Positions 41,810 to 51,972 of a stretch of 64,000 bases of DNA are shown here, in pieces. Source of the DNA: Tritrichomonas musculus. Taxonomy: Eukaryota > Parabasalia > Tritrichomonadida > Tritrichomonadidae. The position numbers and the translations under genes were made by a program. The stretch is from assembly GCA_039105265.1 (NCBI GenBank), contig JAPFFF010000028.1, forward strand, positions 434,001 through 498,000, given 5' to 3'. Position 1 is the first letter of the stretch. Each line of letters begins with the position of its first letter. A model generated the notes under the pieces. It made no database searches, had not been told where the DNA came from, and saw only the letters and a list, made by a program, of their open reading frames with translations.

Positions 41810-42228
41810 TCTTTGACCTTCAATTAAAAAATTATTTGATAACAAATTTTTCGATAACTTTTCATTTTATAATCTTTATCAAAACCATACTACGTACTCT
41901 TGTGAAACATTCGCTAAAGCGAAAAACGTAGTTAGGTCTGGTTCCCAGACTGCTAAAGCAGATTCACAAAACAAATTGAGAGTATCAAAATAGGGCTTAA
42001 ATTCGGTCATTATTTTTGCCAAAACCACTTCAAAACAAGTGTTTCCATGACCTTCAACATGATTTTGAAGATTCAAAATTTTTGGTCCAAAACCCCTCAA
42101 ATTACATGTTTTCATGGCTTTCAACGTGATTTTGAAGATCCCAAGAATTTGAGCTCCTAGTATTGAAACATGATATCGAAAATCAATACAAAAGTATCTG
42201 ACCGGCAGCTCCCCCATCTATTATCTCT
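41807..42228. repeat. Right terminal inverted repeat (422 bp)
   Basis: Inverted copy of 35287-35708. Its inner edge is the ATG of the 126-aa minus-strand gene. Confidence 0.92.
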
Positions 42229-43636
42229 AAGTGTCACGTTTATTTTTGTGACACTTCAAGCATAAAATAGTTTTTTCATCGAAAACACGATCGTCAAGGT
42301 GAACAAATTCACCTATTCTACTTCTATCGTTTGTCAGATTTTCAAAGTCAGAATTTCCTGAAAAATAGTAAAATGAAGAAGTCTCACCTTCAAATTGCTG
42401 CCTGCAATTACTCACTTGATTATTGATAAAATTGCCTCCACTTTTGAAGGCTAATTTGGCCATTGCTGCTTCTATATTTGAAATTTGGTTTTCTTCTGCG
42501 TCAATTGAACTTCCAATGAAGAGCGAGAATGCATTCCCATGAATATTTGTGATCACATTCTTCTTGGCAATGACTTTTGAATTATTGAAAATTTCAATAG
42601 CAGACAGTTTACAATTATTAATTGAATTATTTTGAATGCTACAGAAATTTGTGTTAGAAATTGAAATCCCACAAAATTGACAATCATTTATTTCAGTCCC
42701 CTCCAAGTTGGCATGGCTGGCATTACGAACACAGATGCCGTGCCTCTTCATTTTTGCAATTTTGTTATTGAGAAGGGTGGCGGTTGTTTTGCCAGCAATT
42801 GAAAAAGCTGGAAAATCGGTATTTTCAACATTGTTTTCTTTGACGAGAACGTCTGATTCATAAATGGTGATTCCATTGCCATTACAGTCTGAAATTGAAT
42901 TTCCAGTTATGGTTCCAATTGAATTTTTTTCAATGAAAATGGCAGTTTCTTTTATATTTGTGAACTGATTATTTTCAATGAGAAAATCGGTTGAATATTT
43001 GAGTGAAATTCCACTTCGTTTATTGTTTCGAAAAGTGCAGTTTTTGATCTTTATTTTTGAAGAATTCAAATAAATACAATCAAATCCTGCATCTGAAAAA
43101 GTGCAATTTTCAATTTCAATGCTTGTTTGGCCGAATACATAAACACAGCCTTCTTTCGCTTGCTTGAAGTTGCAATTGGTGAGCTTCACTATAGATCCCC
43201 AATTGCATGTCATCAAAATATATTGGATATTGTAAATTGAAAGGTTATCAGCTTTGACAACACTATTTAAAATTGTTAATCCGGTATTTTGACTATCTGT
43301 TACAGTAACGTGGCTAATCGAAACATTTTCACAGTTAGATATTGTAAAAGCTTTTTCTCTAAGAGTATTCTTGATAGTGCAGTTTGCGATTGAAAATTGT
43401 TTGGCTTTTTCAACTATTAGAGGGGTTTCAAATATAATGGAAGAGAATGAAATAATATCTGACGAAACTTGAAATTGATGACACTTAATTACAGTATTAC
43501 AATTTGATGATATTCTGATTGGAAAATCAATTAGAAACGTTCCAGTAAAATTAATAGCCGGTGTTGTTAATATTATTTCCCCCATTTCATCCATAAAATA
43601 GCTTGAATCATCTAAGAATGAGAAAAAATTAATCAT
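42227..43636 (-). pseudogene. N-terminal part of a beta-helix/RING protein, cut by the Maverick-like element
   Basis: 469 codons from ATG 43636 (MINFFSFLDDSSYFMDEMG). About residues 60-420 are right-handed parallel beta-helix repeats of ~23 residues with recurring I-x-x-C/N and GI/NxI patterns (IKNCTFRNNKRSGISL, IENNQFTNIKETAIFIE, ITGNSISDCNGNGITI), as in NosD/CASH or FBXO11-like substrate-binding folds. The end reads KTILCLKCHKNKRDT then TAG created by the insertion. CLKC is the first metal pair of a RING whose remainder is at 34959-35286. Parent protein ~580 aa: beta-helix plus two RINGs, probably a ubiquitin ligase recognising its substrate through the beta-helix. No signal peptide. Confidence 0.85.
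42229..42233. repeat. Target-site duplication AAGTG (right)
   Basis: Matches 35282-35286. In the host reading frame (minus strand) the first base of the duplication next to the repeat joins AG of the element to form the TAG that now ends the interrupted gene. Confidence 0.85.
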
Positions 43637-44253
43637 ATTGCTCAAGTTAAATAAAAATCCTTTTTATTAACTTTTTCAAAAAAAATTTCGAAAAATTGAA
43701 ATAAATATTTTGGTAGACCCTATTAAGGTGTACATTCAATTTTTATGTATTCAAAAAATGACAACAAAAATACAAATTTTGCAAAAATTTTACTATGAAT
43801 GTTTATTTTTATTTGTAAAATATACATTAAAAGTAATAACATTTTTAAAAAATATATTTAGAATATCTCACATCTTTTTGAATCCATAGATGATTCCATG
43901 AATTTTGATTCAAAAAATCTGGCTAGTTTGAGTTAAAACTTGAAATATTGATAATATTTTGCAATTTTAAGAAGAATTATTTTATAAAATCCAAAATTCC
44001 GACGATGGGAATTTTATTCTAGATAGATCTTATCTTTGAATACTTTACTTATTTTTTCACATCAGAAATGTTATTTTACTCATAATTTTTCAATTGTTTA
44101 TATTTTACACACTCTCAATTATTTCATAAAAAAGAACTCGATATTCTGAGATATACAATTATTTCATAAAACTTAACACAATTTTCTGATCATTCAAATA
44201 TTTCATAAAAAAACTAATTCAATTTTTTATAGGCGTTTTTCTTAATCTAAATC
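43637..44253. other. Intergenic between divergent genes
   Basis: AT-rich. Near 43665-43735 AAAAAAAATTTCG and TAGACCCTATTAA resemble the complement of a segment at 46605-46645, a weak terminal-repeat candidate for the transposase gene that follows. Confidence 0.45.
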
Positions 44254-46299
44254 ATGAATCAACTTTCATATAATCATATTTGGGAACTAAACCAACAGCA
44301 ATCTATTCAAATTACACAATTACTTGAAAAAATCACTACGTTGGAAAATAATTATCTCAAAATGGAAGATAAATATCAAAAAGTTCTTCAAAATTTGAAA
44401 ATAGAAAACAAAAAATTATTAGAAGAAATTGAACAAATTAAAGAGTACAACAACAAGCTAAAAGAGGATGTTTCTAAAAAAAATTCCTATTATTTTAAAT
44501 ATATTAGACTAATTCAAGAAATTAATAAATTAAAAGCTAAAATAGATGACTTAAATAAAAAAAATCAAGAAGCTATTAATGAATTTACAATTGAATCAGA
44601 ATCAAATAAAAAAAGTGAAATATGGTATGATACAACTGAATATTTGTTATTTAGAAAAAATAACAATGATTCTTTTGATTTATTCATACAAGAATTAATA
44701 GAAAATGCAAAAGTTTCAGTTTATGGAAGAAGATATTCAGATTTTTATAAGACCATTTGTCTTGGATTGTACTTTACTAATACAAGTTCATATAAAGCAC
44801 TACAAAAGATTATACCTGTACCTTCTATCACAACTTTATATTATTTTTCACGTCAATATTTAGGAGATTATAAAATATCACTTACTTCAATTGAAAAAAC
44901 GGATTTTATTTTTAATGAATTTAAAAATACTTTTTTTCAGAATTTTGAATCATTAATCAACTGTTCATTAGCAATTGACCAAACTATTGGAATAAGAAAT
45001 CCAATGTTTTTCAATAATCATAAAAAAAATAATTATTTATGCTTATATTACCTTCAACCAATAAATAATTTTTATCCAAATGTTCCAATTTATATTGAAT
45101 TTGACTTAAACGGTCGGATGAGTAAAAAAACATTAGAAAATTCAAAAAAAATTAGAGAAATTGCTAAAAATAACGGTTTTGTAATTAAATATATATGTAC
45201 TGATGCAGACACTCCCACTAATCCATGGCACACATCTATTATAAATAAAAAATATAACCCAGAAATTCAGAGTATGTATGATTCAATTAAAAATATGCCA
45301 GAATTATCATTTTCTACAGATTTTTTTCACGCTTTAAAAAGCCAAAAAAAACGTTTTTTTAGATGCAAATTATATTTAAATAAAAAATCACAGAGTGTTG
45401 ATAAACATGTTGTAAGATTATATTTAGGATTAACTGTAGGAAAAAGTAAAGCATTTACTGATGAAAGTATACAAAGTGGATTTAAAGATAAATATGCATT
45501 AGAATTTTTTTCACCAAAAGTTCTCATTGAATCACTTAAACAAAAAGAAACTATATCTTTTGCTTATTATTTGTTACCATTCACATTTTGGTATTTAGCA
45601 GATAAAGTTCTTTTTATTGGACGACAAGACCGATTGAATCTTTTGAATATTGCCTTCTCAATTTTTCAATTTGAACTTCACAATTTCCCAAATTCAGATC
45701 CAAATGATCGTTTTTCTTCAAAAAAAACAAAAAATACATTAAAATTATCTTTTTATAGAAAAATTGATCTTATAAGATACTTGAACTCTATAGTTTGCTT
45801 AGGAGATTCCATAAAAAATAGTTCCGAAAATGTTGGTACTGAAAGAATATCTACTAAATGCGAAGAAAATTTTTTTGGGAATGTAAGATCTGATCTTAAT
45901 GATTCACTTGATGCCGATTTATTTTTGAGCATAGTTGCTAGGAAAATAATTAAAAAGAAAATTTTTTTTCAAAATAACATAGTGAAAATTCCAAATTACA
46001 AAGAAAATAATATAGCAGGAGTTCCTACTTACAATGATGATGACAATATTGATATAGATGATAAAAAAATAATAAATGAATGCTTTTATATAAGGAAATT
46101 TGTGGTAAATGAAATTAGCACTTTTTCAGAAAAAAATATACCTGAAACTATTCAAATTTTAAAAGTTTTAAACATTAAACCATATTTATCAACCAATTAT
46201 TCTGAAAAAAATGAAAGTTATACATCAGGATCACAACTTTTATGCAGATTTAATATGATCAAAAATAAGCATTACTTTTCTCAACCAAATGAAATTTAA
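44254..46299 (+). CDS. P-element/THAP9-like transposase, intact ORF
   Basis: 681 aa uninterrupted. Residues ~5-115 are coiled coil (LEKITTLENNYLKMEDKYQK) instead of the THAP finger of P elements. An RNase H-like core follows: LAIDQTIGIRN (D242), YICTDADTPTNPWH (D317, D319), DFFHALKSQKKRF, and much later GTERISTKCEENFFGNVR (E537/E538). The C/E-ENFFGxxR block and the long insertion between second Asp and Glu resemble P-element/THAP9 transposases. TCTTAATC precedes the ATG; no canonical Inr. Either a recently active cut-and-paste element with hard-to-see ends or a domesticated transposase. No similarity to the nearby Maverick-like element. Confidence 0.65.
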   Translation: MNQLSYNHIWELNQQQSIQITQLLEKITTLENNYLKMEDKYQKVLQNLKIENKKLLEEIEQIKEYNNKLKEDVSKKNSYYFKYIRLIQEINKLKAKIDDLNKKNQEAINEFTIESESNKKSEIWYDTTEYLLFRKNNNDSFDLFIQELIENAKVSVYGRRYSDFYKTICLGLYFTNTSSYKALQKIIPVPSITTLYYFSRQYLGDYKISLTSIEKTDFIFNEFKNTFFQNFESLINCSLAIDQTIGIRNPMFFNNHKKNNYLCLYYLQPINNFYPNVPIYIEFDLNGRMSKKTLENSKKIREIAKNNGFVIKYICTDADTPTNPWHTSIINKKYNPEIQSMYDSIKNMPELSFSTDFFHALKSQKKRFFRCKLYLNKKSQSVDKHVVRLYLGLTVGKSKAFTDESIQSGFKDKYALEFFSPKVLIESLKQKETISFAYYLLPFTFWYLADKVLFIGRQDRLNLLNIAFSIFQFELHNFPNSDPNDRFSSKKTKNTLKLSFYRKIDLIRYLNSIVCLGDSIKNSSENVGTERISTKCEENFFGNVRSDLNDSLDADLFLSIVARKIIKKKIFFQNNIVKIPNYKENNIAGVPTYNDDDNIDIDDKKIINECFYIRKFVVNEISTFSEKNIPETIQILKVLNIKPYLSTNYSEKNESYTSGSQLLCRFNMIKNKHYFSQPNEI

Positions 46300-47182
46300 A
46301 TTTATAAAATAAGTAAAGAAAAAAATATATATTCTATATTTAATTTTTTTTATTTTATATTGGTAAAGATATTTTGTTTTTTTCAATTTCAATTATGTAA
46401 AAAAATAAACTTATCAATTTGTAAAATGTTCTCTCAAAAAAATAAATAAATTTATTTTTATATTGTACGTCAATTTTATCATTCTATTCAGAAATTAGAT
46501 TTGAGTCATCGTATATTATATCATATTGCAATATTATATAAAATCCATCTTTTTTTCTACCTTTATATGGTCTATTTTGGTCTTTTATTTTGAGAGAAAA
46601 AATTAATAGGGTGTCCAAAAAAATTTTTTTTCGAAAAATCATGATTTGCTAAAATGAACCTTTCCTAACCCACATACAAAAGACTCCTTCAGATCATTAA
46701 TAAATCCAATACAAAATATTTTATAATATTTTTTAATGATAAAAAAGGTTTAATCAACCGATTTAATTGTCCAAAATGCATATTGAATATTTTAACCAAC
46801 CTTATTCCACCAAGACCAATCTACGATTCAGGTTTACAGTAGAAACAAGTAAAAATCATAATGATTGTATAAAAGTTCAAGTTAATCAACAAATAAATTC
46901 GGATCAATTAAATTCTTATTTGATGGAAAGAGTTAATATATTAGGGATTATTTTTACCTTGAGTTGAATTATTATTATTTTTTTTTTTTTTCTCATTTTT
47001 AGATGATTCATAATATATAATGTGGGAACATTGATGATGAAGATATCTGCATATTATAAATCTACTGGAATTATTTTTGAAAACTTTTTGAGCTATATTA
47101 TCATAGACTTTATTTTAATAATTGATTATTTCAAGTTTTCAAACAATATATATAATTTCGAAATTTTAATGAGTGAAATTTA
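46300..47182. other. Intergenic, AT-rich
   Basis: GGGTGTCC with a following A/T run at 46610-46650 is the right-side candidate repeat for the transposase. A 63-codon frame from ATG 46776 (MHIEYFNQPYSTKTNLRFRF) has fairly balanced composition and may be a small gene or gene fragment, but nothing else supports it. Confidence 0.45.
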
Positions 47183-47656
47183 TTATAAATTTAATGTTTT
47201 TTGAGAAATGTATAGAATTCTGTCAGCAAATAACTTTTTTGGTTCATAATAATTATCGTTAATCCAGCCATTTTCGCAAGCCATTAAACTGGTTGACCTA
47301 ATCATTTTCCCTCCAAACGAAATTGCTTTTATTGGATTTTTTGTTTTATCTGCTATTTCATAAAATTTATTTTGGCTATCTTCACATAAACTTTTATCAA
47401 CAACCATGAATTTCTTTTCCAATAGCAATTCTGGTGATAAAGCTGAAATCAAAATGAGAACTCTATCTTCTTGATCTTTTGAAAGCATATAATAATTTTC
47501 ATAGTCTCTTAATTCTTCAGGGATATCATAATCAGTCATGCCATGCACACAATTTAGATAGTACATCAGTTTTCCCATTGGATTTTGAGGAACATCGCAA
47601 TGAACAGAATTGCATTTATAATCAATATCATTATATTTAACAATAGAGAAACTCAT
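47183..47656 (-). CDS. Unknown 157-aa protein
   Basis: Not recognised. Balanced composition with ordered-looking segments (LRDYENYYMLSKDQEDRVLI; SPELLLEKKFMVVDKSLCED; ISFGGKMIRSTSLMACENGW). No signal peptide, membrane helix, zinc finger or coiled coil. A textbook Inr TCATTTT lies three bases before ATG (47660-47666, minus strand). The composition and initiator argue for a real gene, probably lineage-specific. Confidence 0.75.
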   Translation of the reverse strand: MSFSIVKYNDIDYKCNSVHCDVPQNPMGKLMYYLNCVHGMTDYDIPEELRDYENYYMLSKDQEDRVLILISALSPELLLEKKFMVVDKSLCEDSQNKFYEIADKTKNPIKAISFGGKMIRSTSLMACENGWINDNYYEPKKLFADRILYISQKTLNL

Positions 47657-47659
47657 TAT

Positions 47660-47666
47660 AAAATGA
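47660..47666 (-). promoter_or_regulatory. Inr initiator (TCATTTT)
   Basis: Directly upstream of the 157-aa gene; a second overlapping TCATTT lies just before it. Confidence 0.6.
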
Positions 47667-48375
47667 AATGATCATTAACATCCAAATATTTGGATGAAAT
47701 ATTCAATTTTTGAAAGGTTGAAATTTATAAATTTTCCATTTATTCCCTTTCATTCTACATTCATTTTATTGGCAGAGAAAAAAAAGTTAAACTTTTTCAA
47801 TAGTTTAGATTATTAAAAAATTTAAGCTTCTTTCTTTCTACTTTTCGTCTTTGATTTGGAAAGCATTTCCATTCTCACCATTTAAATGAATTTAAGTTTA
47901 TTATTTTTTACTTTATCGATAAAATGTTTATCCATTATGGTAATGAATGAAAAAACGATTTCTTTCCATCATGAGCAGTTATTCATAGCATTTTTTCTTA
48001 GACAGATATTTGTTTTTTTACACTCAATCAAACTCTAAGTTTTTAATTAGAGATAATTTATATTATTCTTCCAACAGGTGTTTACAATTTCTTATTTTTT
48101 CTTTCTATTTATTATTATAAGTATACTTTTGTTAAATTTAATAAATAAATAGTAATTTATTCATTCAATTCAAGTATATTGCTTTTGAAAAAAAATGTAA
48201 AAATAATTTTATGTCTTTGAAATATTTTGTTTGGATTTATAGAATTATTTAGTATATTTGTTATATTTTTAAAAATCTAGGGGGTAGGAATTGAAAAAAC
48301 AATAAAACAAGTTGAATCAGTTTGTTTTGAAAAATTGTATAATATTTCAATTTTGAATTAATATTTTTTTATTAT
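47667..48375. other. Intergenic between divergent genes
   Basis: AT-rich; no repeat or gene recognised. Confidence 0.5.
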
Positions 48376-51123
48376 ATGATATATATTTTTCTTTCTTTCC
48401 CTTTGTTTATATTAGCAGATCAATCATTTAATAAGGCTTCAATATGGTCAGCGAATGGTACGAATTATATTTCTCAAGAACCAAGTGGTGATGCAATTAA
48501 AATCACTCATAAAGGAAAAGGTTCATACGCAGTTACAGGGTCACCTTCATTTTTGCCAGTAGAAGTAGGCGATATTTTACAGCTTTCAGCAGATATCAAA
48601 ATTTCATCAATGACTTCATCTAGTTTAACATTAAGTTTTGCAATTTTTGATAAAAACAAGAATGCGGTTAATTGGAATCTAGGCAAAACCACATTTTCTG
48701 ATATAAAAGATTCATTTACAACCGTGATTACAGGAGAAGTGCTAATTGCATATGGTGTTGAATTTATTTCTTGCAGAATAATTGGCGATGGTCCAATTGA
48801 TTTGGAATTTAAGAACATGCAAATGAAGCTAATTAAAAAAATCCCAATTAAAATAGACAAAGAGAATTATTCGATTTCATCAGATTCGATATCATTCACA
48901 ATAGATTCGAAGAAGTACAACTTCACTGTCATAGACAAAAGGAATGGTAAAGAATGGATTTTTGATGATACTGAATATCAACAAATGGTTCTTCTTGAAG
49001 CCAGTGAAACAAACAAAGACAAAATGACTCAATTAATGATGACCTTTCAAATCAACAATTTTCAATGCAAAGCGGTTTATACGTTATATTCAAATGAAGA
49101 CAATTCGATTGAATTCAATTTTAGTTGTCCATCAGAAATGCCGATGACCACTTTTTCATATCCAATGCAGTTACAAACGGTCACCAAAGACGATAGACTA
49201 ATTTTGCCGATGAATGAAGGCTTCAGCTTCAAATCTGATGACTTTTCACACTCAATTACATCGACACACACATTTGGTGGCCATGGATTATGCATGTCAT
49301 TTTTCGGACTTTATGATGATTCAGAGTTTGATGTAAAAAAAAGCGGTTTGTTGTATATCGTTAAGAGTCAAAACGACTTCAGATTGAACATAAGAAAATT
49401 GAATGGTTTACAAACATTTCGATTAAATTGGAATTCAGAACGTGGCACTTTTGGCAGTTATCAAAGGTCAATTCAATTGATCTTTTACGACAAATGCAAA
49501 CACGTTGAAATGTGTAACCGATATCGTCAATACGCCATTGAGCAAGGACGATATCTGACATTTGAAGAGAAGCAGAAAAAGTTTCCGAAAATTGAGTTTG
49601 ACAAACTTATCGGTAGCGCCAATATTTGGTTCAATACAAACTACAATAAGTTGGTGACCGTTTACCAAGAATTGCAAAAGATTGGATTCACGCATATCTT
49701 GGCGTCCAATGACAATAGTCCTTCCAATATCAACTTCATGAATGATGAAATGGAGAACATTTTAACTTCTAAATATGACATCTATCAAGATGTTCTAAAT
49801 CCAGATGATTACAAGTGGACGAGGCCGAATCAAACACCGAAACCATTTGATGTGCAAGCGTGGCCAAATGACATTGCAATTAAAGTTGACGGTAGCTTTA
49901 AGTATGGCTGGTCTATTCCTAATGTTTCCAATCCAGATCAAATGGTCTCGATGGGAGTTCTGTGTGACAAGCAGATCATTAGCTATGCCAAAGACAGGAT
50001 CAATGATGAATGCTTCAACTCAAATGAAACAATAAGAAAGAACTTGAAATGCAGATTTATTGATACGACAACAGCTTCCGAATGGTATGAATGTTATCAT
50101 GAGAAGCATGAAATGACGCGTAGCGAAAGTCGTGAATATCGAATGAAATTGTTGAGTCTTATTCATGAGTTTAATATGGTGTGTGGAAGTGAGACAGGCC
50201 AAGATGTGGCTGTTCCTTTTTGCGATTATTTCGAAGGAATGATGAGTCTTGGCAATTTTCGTGTTCCTAATGCAGGTCGAAATACTGATCAAATTTGGGG
50301 ATGCGAAGAACTGGATGATTTGAGTTGTCCTGCTGCTCAATTAAGACCTGTTCCTGAGAATGTAGTCAAATTTCAAATGGGACATGATTATCGTCTTCCT
50401 CTCTTTGAATTGGTTTATCACGGCTGCCTGGTATCGTACTGGTATTGGGGCGATTACAATAACAAGATTCCAAGCTTGTGGGTGAAAAGAGATATGTTTA
50501 ACGCGTTGTATGGAGTGCCACCGATGTATTTCTTAAACAACACAAGCTATGACAATGCTAATTGCACTGTTGATTTCAATGAGACTTTGAAACAAGAAGG
50601 AATTTTCAATGAAACTGATTCTAAAAGTAAAGTTACAACGACCATTTATCACGTGAAAAAGCTCCATAAATCCAAGTTGAATCAAGATTGCTTGAAGCAA
50701 AGATTGTCTACTTCTTACTTGATCGCTGAGCCTGTCTCTAGATTGACCGGCTATGCCCAGATGATTGATTTCCTTATTTTGAATAATGAAAGAACGGTCC
50801 AAAAAAGCGTTTTTTCAAATAATGTTAACGTGACTTGCAACTTCGGAAATATTGACTATAAATGTGATAATGGAGTCGTGCTTCCTCCGTTTTCGGTTAT
50901 GATACAGAATGGCGGTTTGTCTGAAAATAGTAATTCTAAAGGTAAAGGAAAAAATAAGGCAGCAGTCATCGCAGTATCTGTCATTGTAGTCGTTGTTGTT
51001 ATTGGCCTTGTGGCCTTTGCTGCGTTTTATTTCATTAGAAAAAAGAGAAACAATAAAAGTGAGAATGAAAATGATAATGTGAAAGAAGCTGAAAATCAAG
51101 AAAACCCTAATTCATCTATATAA
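48376..51123 (+). CDS. Type I membrane protein, glycoside hydrolase-like ectodomain
   Basis: 915 aa. A short signal peptide (residues ~1-14, MIYIFLSFPLFILA) is followed by an N-terminal beta-sandwich (~20-150), a large catalytic-type region (~150-850), one transmembrane helix (~862-887, VIAVSVIVVVVVIGLVAF) and a 28-residue Lys/Glu/Asn-rich tail. The core includes FIDTTTASEWYECYHE, VCGSETGQDVAVPFCDYFEG and NFRVPNAGR with clustered acids and aromatics, resembling TIM-barrel glycosidases of the GH101/GH129/DUF5696 type. Likely role: trimming host or bacterial glycans, for example mucin O-glycans, at the cell surface; that is inference. Many NxS/T sites. Family level is uncertain without a profile search. 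Confidence 0.7.
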   Translation: MIYIFLSFPLFILADQSFNKASIWSANGTNYISQEPSGDAIKITHKGKGSYAVTGSPSFLPVEVGDILQLSADIKISSMTSSSLTLSFAIFDKNKNAVNWNLGKTTFSDIKDSFTTVITGEVLIAYGVEFISCRIIGDGPIDLEFKNMQMKLIKKIPIKIDKENYSISSDSISFTIDSKKYNFTVIDKRNGKEWIFDDTEYQQMVLLEASETNKDKMTQLMMTFQINNFQCKAVYTLYSNEDNSIEFNFSCPSEMPMTTFSYPMQLQTVTKDDRLILPMNEGFSFKSDDFSHSITSTHTFGGHGLCMSFFGLYDDSEFDVKKSGLLYIVKSQNDFRLNIRKLNGLQTFRLNWNSERGTFGSYQRSIQLIFYDKCKHVEMCNRYRQYAIEQGRYLTFEEKQKKFPKIEFDKLIGSANIWFNTNYNKLVTVYQELQKIGFTHILASNDNSPSNINFMNDEMENILTSKYDIYQDVLNPDDYKWTRPNQTPKPFDVQAWPNDIAIKVDGSFKYGWSIPNVSNPDQMVSMGVLCDKQIISYAKDRINDECFNSNETIRKNLKCRFIDTTTASEWYECYHEKHEMTRSESREYRMKLLSLIHEFNMVCGSETGQDVAVPFCDYFEGMMSLGNFRVPNAGRNTDQIWGCEELDDLSCPAAQLRPVPENVVKFQMGHDYRLPLFELVYHGCLVSYWYWGDYNNKIPSLWVKRDMFNALYGVPPMYFLNNTSYDNANCTVDFNETLKQEGIFNETDSKSKVTTTIYHVKKLHKSKLNQDCLKQRLSTSYLIAEPVSRLTGYAQMIDFLILNNERTVQKSVFSNNVNVTCNFGNIDYKCDNGVVLPPFSVMIQNGGLSENSNSKGKGKNKAAVIAVSVIVVVVVIGLVAFAAFYFIRKKRNNKSENENDNVKEAENQENPNSSI

Positions 51124-51972
51124 AAGAATATTAAACACAATTGCGCTTTTTTTTTTTTTTTTTTTTTTTTTTTATTGGTAAAGTAAAAAAAGCTTGAATC
51201 AAAAAGTAATTTCGTCACCATTTTTTTTAACAATTAAAAAGCCAGTTGACCTTCTTTTTACCAGCATTTATTAGATGCACGTTGGTTAAAAGAGTGTTTT
51301 CTATTTTTTTCTTCTTCCTTCTGAGGGAAAAAAAAGCATTTTAATGTTAATATTCTGTATTGAAATAATTGTAAATGGCTTAATGGAGACTACTGAGGTT
51401 GTTAAATCACCTCATTGGATAAATCAAAATTTATTTTAAAATAAATGAGAAAAATTAAAATAATTAAAAATGTTAATTTACCATCAAAAATATTATAAAA
51501 TAAATACATAAATTAATTGCTTTATTCTTCTTTGTTAACTTTTACAAAATAAAAAAATTTTATGGTAAAGTAGGACATGCATAAATGTTTGATAACTCTG
51601 TTAAATTATAATGATCTGTTATTTCATTTCTATCCATTGAAAATCCATTATATATAAGCTTTAATTGATCAGGAAGAACGTATAATTGGCTGGCAACAAT
51701 TTCATAATTCATATACGATTCCAGAAGGAAGTGTAATGTTTAACTTCATGTTTTTTTAAAAAATTGATCTCAAATGACTGAGGGAATTTTTTATTATAAA
51801 TTTTAATATTTTGAATAAAACAATTTTTTTATTTATTAATAATTTTGAAAGATTTCTTTTGAATTACTTTCAAATTTCAATAATTTTTATATTCCTCTTT
51901 TCAAATTTGTTACGGATAAATAAAAAAAATAAATATGATGTTTTATTTTAATACAGAGCATTTATTCTTAAT
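51124..51972. other. Intergenic with 27-base poly-T
   Basis: T run at 51147-51173 just after the glycosidase-like gene; otherwise AT-rich spacer. Confidence 0.55.

Larger units (their letters stand above)
35287..42228. mobile_element. Compact Maverick/Polinton-like element
   Basis: 6,942 bp bounded by 422-bp terminal inverted repeats (35287-35708 and 41807-42228), ends beginning AGAGATAATAGATG, and flanked by AAGTG. The stretches compared are identical and the 112-codon frame inside both repeats translates identically. It holds a family B DNA polymerase of the protein-primed type and two small ORFs, all facing inward from the ends or converging. Full Mavericks are 15-20 kb with integrase, ATPase, protease and capsid genes; none is here. 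It sits within a RING-finger codon region of a host gene, which becomes open again when it is removed with one AAGTG, so the insertion is recent. Confidence 0.88.
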
